Assembly (NCBI RefSeq): GCF_002726155.1
Contig: NZ_PBSH01000004.1
Span: 62,001-126,000 of the forward strand
Direction: 5' to 3'
DNA from: Alcanivorax sp.
GTDB lineage: Bacteria; Pseudomonadota; Gammaproteobacteria; Pseudomonadales; Alcanivoracaceae
Length of the DNA stretch: 64,000 nucleotides
Position numbers and translations under genes: made by a program. Of this stretch, positions 1 to 9,174 are shown piece by piece; positions within the stretch are counted from its first letter, which is position 1, and every line of letters starts with the position of its first letter. The notes below the pieces were generated by a model, which did no database searches, was not told the DNA's origin, and saw only the letters and a program-made list of their open reading frames with translations.

Positions 1-48
1 AAGGGCGCAATGAGCGGCACTCCAGCGACCGAGCAATGGGCAAACGTA

Positions 49-867
49 ATGAAACGAAGCGCTTTTTACCTTTCAGACGGCACCGGGATTACCGCAGAGA
101 CTCTTGGTCACAGCATGCTGAGCCAGTTTGGGGATATCGAATTTGTGCAAATCACCCTGCCCTTCGTTCAATCCGATGAGCAGACCCGCGAAGCCGTTGC
201 CCGCATCAATAAAGCAGCAGCAGAAGATGGCGCCAAACCTGTCGTCTTCTCAACGCTGGTCAACACCGATCACCGCGCTATTCTGCACAGCTGTGATGCC
301 CTGATCCTCGACCTGTTCGGCGCCTTTCTTCGCCCACTGGAAGACGAGCTCGGCGTGCGCTCCAATCACAAGATTAACCAAAGTCACGCCATCCGCGACG
401 CCGAGTCCTACCGCATTCGTATCAATGCGGTGCATTTTGCCCTGGATAACGATGACGGCGCCCGAACTCGACACTATGATCAAGCCGACATCATTTTGAT
501 TGGCGTCTCCCGCTCCGGCAAAACGCCCACCTGCCTCTATCTGGCGCTGCAGTTCGGGCTATTCACCGCCAACTACCCGCTCACCGAAGACGATTTCGAC
601 GACCTGCGTCTACCCAAAGCTTTGGTCGAACACAAACACAAACTCTTCGGCCTCACCATCGACGCCGACCGCCTCAGCGCCATTCGCAGTGAGCGCAAAG
701 CCGGCAGCAAATACGCCTCCCCTCGACAATGCGACATGGAATTACGGGCCCTTGAAGCCATGTACAACAAACACAATATTCCGTATTTGGATGCGACAGA
801 GCTGTCTATTGAGGAGATCAGTACGCGAGTTCTGGCCATGAAGGGGTTGCAGCGGCGGTTACAGTAG
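49..867 (+). CDS. ppsR: PEP synthase regulatory protein PpsR (bifunctional kinase/pyrophosphorylase)
   Basis: DUF299/PpsR family. The family enzyme inactivates phosphoenolpyruvate synthase by ADP-dependent threonine phosphorylation and reactivates it by phosphate-dependent dephosphorylation, so it sets gluconeogenic flux in the cytoplasm. The protein opens with the family-typical KRSAFYLSDGTGITAETLG and carries the nucleotide-binding P-loop GVSRSGKTP near the middle. Starting at 49 gives 272 residues, the usual length. An in-frame ATG at 10 with AAGGG just upstream would add 13 residues and cannot be excluded. The partner ppsA is usually adjacent and divergent; it would lie outside the window. 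Identity is firm, the start less so. Confidence 0.93.
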   Translation: MKRSAFYLSDGTGITAETLGHSMLSQFGDIEFVQITLPFVQSDEQTREAVARINKAAAEDGAKPVVFSTLVNTDHRAILHSCDALILDLFGAFLRPLEDELGVRSNHKINQSHAIRDAESYRIRINAVHFALDNDDGARTRHYDQADIILIGVSRSGKTPTCLYLALQFGLFTANYPLTEDDFDDLRLPKALVEHKHKLFGLTIDADRLSAIRSERKAGSKYASPRQCDMELRALEAMYNKHNIPYLDATELSIEEISTRVLAMKGLQRRLQ

Positions 868-1154
868 CGACCAGCATATAAGTTTGTGCCTGAATAAAGC
901 CATAGTTAATCTGACCTAAAGGCTTTAATGTTATGTAGTCAACAAAAATCAAGAAGCCAAGCTGGCAGGAAAACAGGTAAATTGAAGCGCCCTTTCACCA
1001 CAATATAACGTAGCACATAGAAAAGGCAGCATTGATGTCTTTCAGGGAAAATACCACGACTCCGACGTGAGCTATGGATGAGGGGAGCGCTAAGCACTGC
1101 CCCCAAAAGCTCAAATTGCCAATCAAGCCAGCAGGCTTTTAGTTTTCTTTGGCT
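868..1154. other. AT-rich intergenic stretch
   Basis: No coding frame is supported here. The stretch is visibly AT-richer than ppsR and blends into the AT-rich gene at 1155-2543. A short AAGCC/GGCTT inverted repeat near 1124-1137 is too weak to call a terminator. The gap separates ppsR (plus) from a convergent minus-strand gene. Confidence 0.4.
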
Positions 1155-2543
1155 CTAACAGAAGCGCGAGCTTCCCCAGCAGTTCCTCAAGGGCGCCTCC
1201 AAGCCCACAATATTTCCGTTCCTCGCATTTGCATTGCCTGCGATATTACTAACAAAAGCCGTTGTTCTATCACTAATATCAAGTGTAAATGCATCAGGGG
1301 CATACATTGCCCAGCCTACGGGGACAGCGTTTGAATAGCCAGGGTACCGTACATCTTCTTTCTGAAAGGACAAACCAAAAAGTGAAGAAGACACGTCAAG
1401 CTGATGAACATTAGATAAATTATAAGGCAGTTGATAAGTATTGTTATCCAAAGATGCAACAGAAGTATTCAAGCCAGCGGCAAGCTGGTTAATGATCTTT
1501 TGCTCCATCTGACCTTGAATTAACCCTTTGATCAGATTAATTAGCCCAGACGGTAGGCCACTCGAGCGTTCAATCGATAAGGAGTCCACAATTGCTGCCA
1601 CGGCACCTTCAACGCCACCATGAGTATTACGACCAAGATTCAAATTGGAAATTAATGCCTGACTCCTTCTGTTCCCAAGCACGGATACCGGCGAATTTCT
1701 TGTCACTCCATCGAAACTAACTGTGAGATTGCGAAACTCCTCACATATAAAAAGCACGCACGCCTCATCATTATCAAGTCCTAAAGACCTATCAGGCTCA
1801 TTAAGGCCAAAAACGTTAACGCCTGACCCTCCTAAGCTACCAGGACATGGACCCGTTAAAGGCCCACAGGTAACAGCCACATCCTGAGGGTTTCTTCCCC
1901 GCCCCTGTTCCTGTAGGTCAAGTTGAGCATTACCGCTCATAAAACCACTAAAAACATTCAGTGACCCAAAAGACATCGGCCCAGAAACCTGCTCCCCCCC
2001 CATGCGAACGCCAACAACTTCACGCAGCGTTGTGCTGCCATCATTCTTAATTGCAAACTGGAAAAAGGGTCTATTGATGATGAAATCTTTTAGTTGATCT
2101 TGAATGCTTTTATCAATATTCGTGCCTACGCAAGTTCCATTTCCGCAGTCCCTCAAAAGACCCGGCTTCTGAATGCTCCCTAAAACGGGATTTTGCGTAA
2201 TGCATTGCCCACTGCTATTTGCGACACACCCCAGAGAAAAATTATCTATATCTAGATCGCAACCATCTGTACCGTTAACACCCCCACAACCAAGCTGAAG
2301 CTTGTCAATGTTCATATTGAGCCTCAACTCTGCATCTAATCCCGCCTTATAAAAAGTATATCCATTTGTGAACTCTTTATTCATTTGCAACAGAGCTTGC
2401 CCGGTCACGTCAGCCAACTGTTCATCTTTAAGCTCAACCATAGCCTGCACGGCTTGCGAGAACAGCAAAAAAACAAGTGCAAAAAAGCAACCAGAGGAAT
2501 TTATCGGCAATAATCGGAAGCTGGATTTTATTTTAATTCTCAT
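1155..2543 (-). CDS. Exported protein with VTGQ leader-like motif (first family, AT-rich gene)
   Basis: 462-residue exported protein of no recognised enzymatic function. It has a Sec signal peptide (basic start, then a leucine/phenylalanine core ending SQAVQA). MVELKDEQLADVTGQ follows directly and matches the motif after the signal peptides of the three genes upstream and of the FilA-like protein at 23071. The mature part is rich in N, G, S and L, contains pairs of cysteines (for example LGCGG and NFSLGC), and ends in cysteine (SSRFC), which suggests periplasmic disulfides. ATG 2543 is preferred; a TTG two codons earlier is possible, and no strong ribosome-binding site is seen. The gene is clearly AT-richer than its neighbours, suggesting transfer or relaxed selection. 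It may be a surface or filament component, but that is inference. Confidence 0.7.
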   Translation of the reverse strand: MRIKIKSSFRLLPINSSGCFFALVFLLFSQAVQAMVELKDEQLADVTGQALLQMNKEFTNGYTFYKAGLDAELRLNMNIDKLQLGCGGVNGTDGCDLDIDNFSLGCVANSSGQCITQNPVLGSIQKPGLLRDCGNGTCVGTNIDKSIQDQLKDFIINRPFFQFAIKNDGSTTLREVVGVRMGGEQVSGPMSFGSLNVFSGFMSGNAQLDLQEQGRGRNPQDVAVTCGPLTGPCPGSLGGSGVNVFGLNEPDRSLGLDNDEACVLFICEEFRNLTVSFDGVTRNSPVSVLGNRRSQALISNLNLGRNTHGGVEGAVAAIVDSLSIERSSGLPSGLINLIKGLIQGQMEQKIINQLAAGLNTSVASLDNNTYQLPYNLSNVHQLDVSSSLFGLSFQKEDVRYPGYSNAVPVGWAMYAPDAFTLDISDRTTAFVSNIAGNANARNGNIVGLEAPLRNCWGSSRFC

Positions 2544-2593
2544 TAGCAATACCCGAAGATGTTATTCTTAAAGGCCTTAGCCGATATTCGTAC

Positions 2594-4879
2594 TTATTGT
2601 TGTTCCAGTGTCAGTGAAGTATAAACTTTCGCTGATGGAATAATCATGGAGCCCAGATTTTTACCGCCGAATTCGAGTCTTCCAATCTCAAGAGGATCAC
2701 CAGCACCACCACCAGGCTTAGTTGCCAATGCCCCAATATTCAGATTGTTCTCAATGCGCAGTTTTGGTTTACCATCAGCTTCACCAGAAGCCGACAGGAG
2801 ATCGATTTTCCCGCCACCACCAGCAAGAATGGAGTTAGAAGGAATTTCGATATCGCCTGTAATATCCGCTAAGCGCACATCTACATTCAATTTATTCAAA
2901 TTGGGTTCGGCAAAGGAAATATAGGTTCCGTCATCATGTCCATGACCGCTACCGGTGTCATTGGAAAAACCATTATTAAGGTTTGCCAAGCTGAGGAAGC
3001 CGCCGAAGTTAATCGCATCTCCATTCAATGAAGGGAAAATCTTGAAAACGAATTCGTCCATTTCCAGGTTCATATCAATGTAGCTACCGTAAACCGGAGA
3101 CTCCATGCGAGGCACATCGCCTCCACCGAACATCCCGCGAAGCTGCAACCGTACTTCATTGGAAGAAAGATTCAGACCGTCCCCAAGGGACACACCGACG
3201 CCCATATCATTGGTGGCAAACAGCAAGTCAGCCCCCATCAAACCAATGGCTAGGCCATCAGCGGTTGGGTTGCTCGGGTCGTGATAACTGGTTTGGAAGT
3301 CCGTATCGCCGATCATCAGGTGGGTACCATTTTCCCAGCGGGAGCGATCCGGTCTCCCGTTGGCGTCGGCCCCACCCTCTGTCTGGATGGCAGCAACCAC
3401 ATCCATGGTAAATCCGGGGGATCCCGGCGTGGCACCATCTCCTGACTGTGGGTAGAGGTACCAGTTGGTACTAATATCGCCAAGGGTATAGATTAGAGCC
3501 CACCCTTCATCAATATTGTTTGCAGCTGAAACACCGTCGCGATAGACGACCTTGGAAGAATAGGCATGAAGACCCCATTCACGATTTATAATCGCAAGCC
3601 CTGTGTCTGAAGGCGCAATATCCAGGAGTTCAGTGGGAAGTACCCCGCCCGTTGAGGTGGCGCAAGCCGATGGGGTGCTACCATAGGTGTTGGCACCACC
3701 AAAACAGATGCCCCCAACACTTTGATGAGCCGCTGAAACGGTATCCAGTGTTAGATAGCCGAACTCAATATCCTTTCGATTCTGCCCCAAGGTCGTCGGC
3801 ATACTGATGGGTTGCGTAAATTCCAGATATGATTGCCCCTCATTACCACTATCTTCATATCTGGCTTCGCCAAGAACAAATTGGAAATTATCGGCTAGAT
3901 CAAAACCCAGTGAAGCCGTCAGGCCTTGTGTGAATGTACCGTCATCCGGTAACCAAGCACCCTGAGGGCGCAGCTGCAAATCAAAGTCCTCGATGCCACC
4001 GCGCCAGCCAAACAGGAGCATGGGAATGGATTGCTCATTGAACTGAAACGCCGTCGACGCTCCATTGGCAACATTGGCAAAAACATCAAAAGTGAGATTC
4101 AAGTCAGTCCGCGACCCCGGAGCGCTACTCACAACGATTCCGTCAGAGTTTACTCCCACCGTTCCCTGGTGCATGTCAAACAGGAAACCGAAGTTGTCCA
4201 ATTGCACCTCCGTACTCCCTGCCGGCCCCATTCGATAAAACAGACGACCGGGCTGCCCCATGGTCCATGTATTCGGATCCGGGTCGGTGTTATCAATATC
4301 CCCGATGTTAACAATCACACGTGCCTGATCTGCACTGAGTGATGAGTTGGCGAACCCGCCGTCACCAAAAACGGCAAAACGCCCACCCGCATCCAGGGCT
4401 ACGGCCCCGAATGAACGTGATGTGTCTGTGACAGACAAGCTATCCATCTGCACACGCATCCGGTTCCAGGTCGCATCAAGGCCCAGGCCAGAACGGCCCT
4501 CGTTATTGGTGTAGGAATCGATGGCCAATGCAAAATCCAACGCCTGGCTTGCAGCTGTGCCATCCAGATCAATCGGTTTGATCGCAAACTGGTTTGCGTC
4601 GACGGCTGTACCACCAATGATCAGATGGTTCTGAAGTGAGTTGCTGTTTGCATCAACTTCACCGTTATCCACTTCCCAGCGGATTTGTTCAGCTGTGATC
4701 TCGCCCCCTTGCGGTACTTCCAAGCCGATAGTCACACCATCACGGCCTTGCACAGCGCCCATTTCTTGCTCAGAAAGAACTTCCAATGCGTGAACGTTAG
4801 AAGAGATAAACAGCATTGCTGCAAAAACCGCAGGCGGCACGTGCGGCAGGTTGTTATTTTTTTCTGTCTTTAAACACAT
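2594..4879 (-). CDS. Large exported protein with VQGRDG leader-like motif
   Basis: 761-residue exported protein. From ATG 4879, preceded by GGTG about 9 nt upstream, the signal peptide runs through FAAMLFISSNVHA. LEVLSEQEMGAVQGRDG follows, the motif shared by the cluster. An upstream in-frame start at 4978 would overlap the preceding gene by 68 bp and bury the signal peptide, so it is rejected. The mature protein is long, glycine- and aspartate-rich and has a predicted beta-rich character (many alternating hydrophobic stretches such as LNLTFDVFANV), with no catalytic motif. It ends YTSLTLEQQ. The gene follows 4911-5663 by 31 bp and is probably cotranscribed with it. Likely periplasmic or surface exposed; function unknown. 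Confidence 0.72.
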   Translation of the reverse strand: MCLKTEKNNNLPHVPPAVFAAMLFISSNVHALEVLSEQEMGAVQGRDGVTIGLEVPQGGEITAEQIRWEVDNGEVDANSNSLQNHLIIGGTAVDANQFAIKPIDLDGTAASQALDFALAIDSYTNNEGRSGLGLDATWNRMRVQMDSLSVTDTSRSFGAVALDAGGRFAVFGDGGFANSSLSADQARVIVNIGDIDNTDPDPNTWTMGQPGRLFYRMGPAGSTEVQLDNFGFLFDMHQGTVGVNSDGIVVSSAPGSRTDLNLTFDVFANVANGASTAFQFNEQSIPMLLFGWRGGIEDFDLQLRPQGAWLPDDGTFTQGLTASLGFDLADNFQFVLGEARYEDSGNEGQSYLEFTQPISMPTTLGQNRKDIEFGYLTLDTVSAAHQSVGGICFGGANTYGSTPSACATSTGGVLPTELLDIAPSDTGLAIINREWGLHAYSSKVVYRDGVSAANNIDEGWALIYTLGDISTNWYLYPQSGDGATPGSPGFTMDVVAAIQTEGGADANGRPDRSRWENGTHLMIGDTDFQTSYHDPSNPTADGLAIGLMGADLLFATNDMGVGVSLGDGLNLSSNEVRLQLRGMFGGGDVPRMESPVYGSYIDMNLEMDEFVFKIFPSLNGDAINFGGFLSLANLNNGFSNDTGSGHGHDDGTYISFAEPNLNKLNVDVRLADITGDIEIPSNSILAGGGGKIDLLSASGEADGKPKLRIENNLNIGALATKPGGGAGDPLEIGRLEFGGKNLGSMIIPSAKVYTSLTLEQQ

Positions 4880-4910
4880 AGCAATCACCGTGTGGAAAGC
4901 AGCTGCCGCC

Positions 4911-5663
4911 TTAATAACCGTAAAGATAAAAATCGCCACCAAACGCAATTCCCGCTTGGTGACCATTGTTATCCGCAATATTCAGGCCCATAAAGGAGCC
5001 ATTATTGTTGCCTTCCCAACCATTGCCGCTTGGAACAAGCGCATTGGGTTCTACAGCCAGCCCCTCGAAGTACAGCCCGAAACGCACGTCATTGAACTCA
5101 AGCCCATCAGCCGCACCCTCTGGATAGCTCAAGCGAAGACCTGGCATCTCAGCCAATCCTGATGCTGCTGCTCCGGAACAATCCCCGCTGGGCAGTAAAC
5201 AAGTAGAGCCATCCTGGTCGGTAAATTTAGCCTCATTGAAGTAACCATGATAAGCGGCAGTGCCACCGTGGGAATCACCCAACAAGGATGCGTCAATTGC
5301 CAAACGCCGTAGATCAATTGACGCGTGACCGTTTTTAAAGACCAACCACTCGCTCTCGCGATTTTTCAATTGAAGGCCGAAGCGGCAATTCATATTTGCC
5401 AGGCTGCTACCACCATTAGGAGTATCACAAATAGACAGGGGGGCACCGAGATCGGCTTCCGCGGGACTACTGTTGTAGTAGTACTGAAAGCTCGCGAGAA
5501 TCCCTTTCTGCCCTGTAACTGTACCCATCTCTGTGTCATCCATGGCTTCGAGGGCCTGGGCGGGATTCGTGTGCAGGCACAACACCACGGCAAGGACAGC
5601 AAAAGCTGGGGGGGCTTTTTCAGGAAAAAGCTCACTCATGCGGAGGAAAAATGAACTGGTCAT
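4911..5663 (-). CDS. Exported protein with VTGQKG leader-like motif
   Basis: 250-residue exported protein. The signal peptide spans roughly residues 15-37 (FAVLAVVLCLHTNPAQA) and is followed by LEAMDDTEMGTVTGQKG, the cluster's motif. The rest is small-residue rich with four scattered cysteines (SICDTP, MNCRFG, STCLLP, GDCSGA) that could form disulfides. It ends in FGGDFYLYGY, an aromatic C-terminus reminiscent of beta-barrel or surface proteins, but no family is recognised. Start 5663 overlaps the stop of the preceding gene as TAATG, with GGGGGC upstream, so the two are translationally coupled. A later ATG at 5639 has no ribosome-binding site. Confidence 0.72.
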   Translation of the reverse strand: MTSSFFLRMSELFPEKAPPAFAVLAVVLCLHTNPAQALEAMDDTEMGTVTGQKGILASFQYYYNSSPAEADLGAPLSICDTPNGGSSLANMNCRFGLQLKNRESEWLVFKNGHASIDLRRLAIDASLLGDSHGGTAAYHGYFNEAKFTDQDGSTCLLPSGDCSGAAASGLAEMPGLRLSYPEGAADGLEFNDVRFGLYFEGLAVEPNALVPSGNGWEGNNNGSFMGLNIADNNGHQAGIAFGGDFYLYGY

Positions 5664-6985
5664 TAATTAGCCCCCAATGTGGTAATTTTCATGTGGTGAA
5701 TGCGCATACCTTCGATGCGGGAGATCCCCAGATTGGTGACTGGGGTTGCGGCTGAAGGATTCACAAAATAAATGCCGTTATCGGTTGCTGTAGCAGATGG
5801 AAGCCCAGCCCCTGTCGCAATATTGACACTATCAAAATCGCCCCAGCGCACGTAGCCACGGGTATCTTCGTTGGGGCTAGCGATGCTGCCATCTGAATTC
5901 AGAGCGCAATCCCCTGTGTTACCGACATCGCCACAATAGAAATTGTTATAAATCTCGGGAATGTCAGGAATTCGAGTTAATTCAATAACGAAATCGCCAG
6001 TAGCATCGCCTGAACCATTCCTGACAGCATCCAACGTAAGAGCCTGGTAATGCAAAACGCCAAGAGGCAAGAAGGCATCTACATTTTTGAAATACATGCC
6101 TTCAGCATCATCAAAATCCGGAACATTATGAAGCGTATCAGCTAACGCGCCGGTATCTTTTTGTCGAACGGAGAAACGGAAGTCACCGGAAAGCGCGCTT
6201 TGGTAGGTAATACCCAAGGTATTATCGGCCGTATTTTCCGTTTGCATGAGCCGCAGAATGGCAGGCTTGCCATCAGCTGTTGTGGGTTTACCATGAATGA
6301 TCGTTTGGCTTTGCAGGAAATCGGCACAGTCCGCCCCTCCCGACGAGCAGTTTGCTGCACCGATAGCTGCGCTAGGGTCACCGGCTACACGGTCTACCTC
6401 CAGCTCGCCCCAGAAACTCCAGCGCCAATCTTCTGTTTGGCTGGGGCCAATCAACTCAAGAATCGTTGGCTTTTCATTGCCTGCAGATCCGTCCAGGTAA
6501 TTGCCTTGAAAATCGTACCCCTCGTAATCAAAAACACGCAGCACGTAAGGGTCATAGATTGAAGCCATGGCACCGATGCCGTATTGGTTTGGCGTCACAC
6601 CCGCCCCAAGACTATTGCCGTTACCTAGAGGGCAAGCAAGAAAGGTATTGCCATAGGCGCTGCTTCCACCGCAAGCGCTGGAACCTCCATTAAGCGTGGC
6701 ATACCAGTCCGTGCCGCCGGGCTGGGCCCCATTTGTCATGGACAACCCATAATAACGTGCGTCGCCTCGCTGCCAGCCAACACCATTCACCCCCGCACCG
6801 GTCAATTCAATAAAACTTTCCGGCGCAAATCGCATGCTGAAATTATCAAGTGCAAAGGCAAAGCCCGCCCCCTGCACATCTGACAGAGAGTCATCACTGA
6901 GTTCAGTAAGGGCTTGCGCTTGAGCGGCGCCCAAGGTGAGGGTCGCAGCCAACAGCAGGTTGGTCGATTGGAGTCTTGGGCGCAC
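5663..6985 (-). CDS. Exported protein with VQGAG leader-like motif, first gene of the cluster
   Basis: 440-residue exported protein. The signal peptide is LLLAATLTLGAAQAQA, then LTELSDDSLSDVQGAGF, the motif shared by five genes in the window. Here the residue after the glycine is alanine, a pair (G-A) that C39 peptidases are known to accept. The mature region mentions no enzyme motif; it has paired cysteines (SSACGGSSAYG, TFLACPLG, ANCSSGGADC, FYCGDVG, GDCALN). GTG start at 6985 with AGGT about 6 nt upstream. It ends TAATG with the next gene, forming at least a two-gene unit and probably a four-gene minus-strand operon to 1155. Function unknown; a secreted or surface role is inferred. Confidence 0.72.
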   Translation of the reverse strand: MRPRLQSTNLLLAATLTLGAAQAQALTELSDDSLSDVQGAGFAFALDNFSMRFAPESFIELTGAGVNGVGWQRGDARYYGLSMTNGAQPGGTDWYATLNGGSSACGGSSAYGNTFLACPLGNGNSLGAGVTPNQYGIGAMASIYDPYVLRVFDYEGYDFQGNYLDGSAGNEKPTILELIGPSQTEDWRWSFWGELEVDRVAGDPSAAIGAANCSSGGADCADFLQSQTIIHGKPTTADGKPAILRLMQTENTADNTLGITYQSALSGDFRFSVRQKDTGALADTLHNVPDFDDAEGMYFKNVDAFLPLGVLHYQALTLDAVRNGSGDATGDFVIELTRIPDIPEIYNNFYCGDVGNTGDCALNSDGSIASPNEDTRGYVRWGDFDSVNIATGAGLPSATATDNGIYFVNPSAATPVTNLGISRIEGMRIHHMKITTLGAN

Positions 6986-7474
6986 TGTGACCTCGTTTTC
7001 TTGTTATTCCAGCCTGATTCTTTCATTGAGTACTTTGGTCAGGTCTGATGATCTTTAGTCACAAGGCTACACAGCGTCAAACCGTATAGCAACACTTGTT
7101 AACACAAACGCCACGCAGCGTCGGCATTGTTAATCTATAAATATCAGTAGGTTATATGACGTAAACAAAGCGTCTACCAGCCATATGCATACTTGTACTC
7201 TATACCTAGAAAACGCCTTGTTACCAAAGTGCACATATAGTGCCGGAATATCTCGATTGGTTATGTTTCATTCAGCTTGACGGTCAAGGCTGATGGTCCC
7301 TGCTCACGGGCAACTGGATAAGGAGCCAGGGCTGCCGGTTTGGTGCAAGGACCCAAGGTGGCCATAGCCCAAGCGTGAAAGTGTCGTATCGCGCCGCGAG
7401 GGACGTCATTCGCTACGCTCACCCTACGGTCCGACCTTCTGTCGCTGCTCCGCTGCGCTGCAACAGGCCCGGGT
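6986..7474. other. 489-bp intergenic region upstream of the four-gene cluster
   Basis: No gene is supported. The first 270 bases (to about 7260) are AT-rich and should carry the promoter of the minus-strand cluster. The remaining ~210 bases are GC-rich, directly follow the prpD stop and include REP-like fragments such as CGCTACGCTCACCCTACG. I see no clean terminator for prpD. Confidence 0.35.
7052..7080 (-). promoter_or_regulatory. Candidate promoter for the 6985-1155 gene cluster
   Basis: On the minus strand a TTGACG box (7080-7075) and TAAAGA (7057-7052) are separated by 17 bp, about 70 bp upstream of the GTG at 6985. The -35 box matches well; the -10 is poor. It is the best sigma-70 candidate I found, but weak. 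Confidence 0.25.
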
Positions 7475-8959
7475 TTATTGCACCAGCATGTGCATAAATT
7501 CATGCACTGGCATGGAGGCTAGGGACTGGGGATTATTGCAGGCGCCGAGGATCCGTTCCGCTTTGGCTGGGGGGAAGCAGGTCAGCAAATTCTGATGGAA
7601 CTTGCTCTTCAGCACGGGCATGCCCTCCTCCCTGCGACGTCGATGCCCTATCGGGTACTCCACCTCTGCCGTATCCGTCTTTGTGCCGTCGCTGAAAAAT
7701 ACCTGTATCGCATTAGCGATGGAGCGCTTTTCCGGGTCCAGGTAATCGCGGGTGTACTCTGCGCTTTCCACGATCTCCATTTTATTCCGCAGCGTGTCGA
7801 TCATTGAATTCTTGGCGTGGAAGTTGTCTTCGTAGTGGTCGGCACTGAGGCCTCCCATGATCAAGGGCACGGCAATCATGTACTGCAGGCAATGGTCCCT
7901 GTCCGCCGGGTTGGCGAGCGGTCCCTCTTTGGAAATGATGCGGATGGCAGATTCATGGGTGGTTACGACAATTTTGTCGATCTCATCCAGGCGATTTTTT
8001 ACCTCCGGATGCAGCAGTACCGCAGCCTCGCACGCCGTTTGCGCGTGAAACTCGGCCGGGAAGCGAATTTTGAAAAGGATGTTTTCCATCACGTAAGAGC
8101 CATAACCGCGCTGGAAGCTGAATTGGCGTTTCTCATCCGGCTTGATGGCCTGGTCCTTGTTAGTCTTGCTGAACAGCACATCGTAGAAGCCCCACTGCGG
8201 GGCGGTGAGCGCTCCTGGAATTCCCATTTCGCCACGCAGAGCGATATCGGCGAGGCGTACAGCCCGGCTGGTGGCATCCCCCGCTGCCCAGGATTTTCGT
8301 GAGCCGGCATTGGGGGCATGGCGATAAGTACGCAGTGCCTGGCCATCAACCCAGGCATGGGAAACCGCAGACAGCATTTGCTCCCGATTGCCACCCATGA
8401 GGTGTGAAACCACCGCGGTGGACGCAACCTTGACCAGCAACACATGATCCAGCCCAACGCGGTTGAAGGAGTTTTCCAGCGCCAGCACGCCCTGAATTTC
8501 GTGGGCCTTGATCATCGCTTCCAGAACAGCCTTCATGGTCAATGGCGGCTCACCGTTTGCTACCCGTTTTTGCGAGAGATAATCGGCTACCGCCAGAATG
8601 CCGCCCAGGTTATCCGATGGATGCCCCCACTCTGCAGCAAGCCAGGTATCGTTGTAATCCAGCCAGCGGATCATGCAGCCGATGTCCCAGGCCGCTTTTA
8701 CGGGATCCAAACGATACGGGGTGCCGGGAACCCGAGCGCCATGAGGCACCATGGTGCCCTCCACTATTGGACCAAGGTGTTTGGTGCATTCAGGAAAACG
8801 CAGGGCAAGGAGCCCGCAACCGAGGGTGTCGAGCAAGCAATAGTGCGCGGTTTGCCAGGCCTCTTCCGATTCGATGCGGTAATCGCGAACGTAGTCGACA
8901 ATGTCCTGAATGACTTGGTCGTAATCGGGTCGCAGATTCTGGTCGGCATTGCTGGCCAT
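7475..8959 (-). CDS. prpD: 2-methylcitrate dehydratase PrpD
   Basis: MmgE/PrpD family, 494 residues, full length. The cytoplasmic enzyme dehydrates (2S,3S)-2-methylcitrate to 2-methyl-cis-aconitate in the methylcitrate cycle. Family-typical segments include [39 protein letters not shown] near residues 135-155 and the glycine-rich mid part; it ends [15 protein letters not shown] 8959 has GGGAGG upstream. It is the last gene of the prp operon. Carrying prpD together with acnD-prpF gives two dehydration routes, as in Pseudomonas. It follows prpF after a 215-bp gap that contains a dispersed repeat. Confidence 0.95.
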   Translation of the reverse strand: MASNADQNLRPDYDQVIQDIVDYVRDYRIESEEAWQTAHYCLLDTLGCGLLALRFPECTKHLGPIVEGTMVPHGARVPGTPYRLDPVKAAWDIGCMIRWLDYNDTWLAAEWGHPSDNLGGILAVADYLSQKRVANGEPPLTMKAVLEAMIKAHEIQGVLALENSFNRVGLDHVLLVKVASTAVVSHLMGGNREQMLSAVSHAWVDGQALRTYRHAPNAGSRKSWAAGDATSRAVRLADIALRGEMGIPGALTAPQWGFYDVLFSKTNKDQAIKPDEKRQFSFQRGYGSYVMENILFKIRFPAEFHAQTACEAAVLLHPEVKNRLDEIDKIVVTTHESAIRIISKEGPLANPADRDHCLQYMIAVPLIMGGLSADHYEDNFHAKNSMIDTLRNKMEIVESAEYTRDYLDPEKRSIANAIQVFFSDGTKTDTAEVEYPIGHRRRREEGMPVLKSKFHQNLLTCFPPAKAERILGACNNPQSLASMPVHEFMHMLVQ

Positions 8960-9055
8960 GGTAGAAGCCTCCCTGGATAGGTTGGCTTTCAGGGTCTCCC
9001 CCGGGATGGCAGAGGGTCAAGCATTGAAGGAGGTTAATTGAGCGGCTTTTACAGT

Positions 9056-9106
9056 TGTAGGCCGGGCTCACCCAAGCGTACAGAGAGGAAAGCCATAACC
9101 CAACAG
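9056..9106. repeat. Dispersed intergenic repeat, copy 1
   Basis: Lies in the prpF-prpD gap. It reads TGTAGG...TCACCCAAGCGTACAGAGAG...TAACCCAACA and matches, with a few substitutions, the segment at 37051-37102 next to tRNA-Pro. The CTCTCTGT...TTGGG core (read on the other strand) recurs inside the REP at 10439-10507. Confidence 0.55.
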
Positions 9107-9174
9107 TGGATTTGTCGGATTACGGCTTCAGGCTATACATGAAGTGGCGTTAGCTGTGATGAGGCACGCCTACA

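Noticed and set aside
7261..7503. 80-codon minus-strand frame at the end of prpD
   Set aside because: Overlaps prpD out of frame, has cysteine/arginine-rich random composition and covers REP-like DNA.
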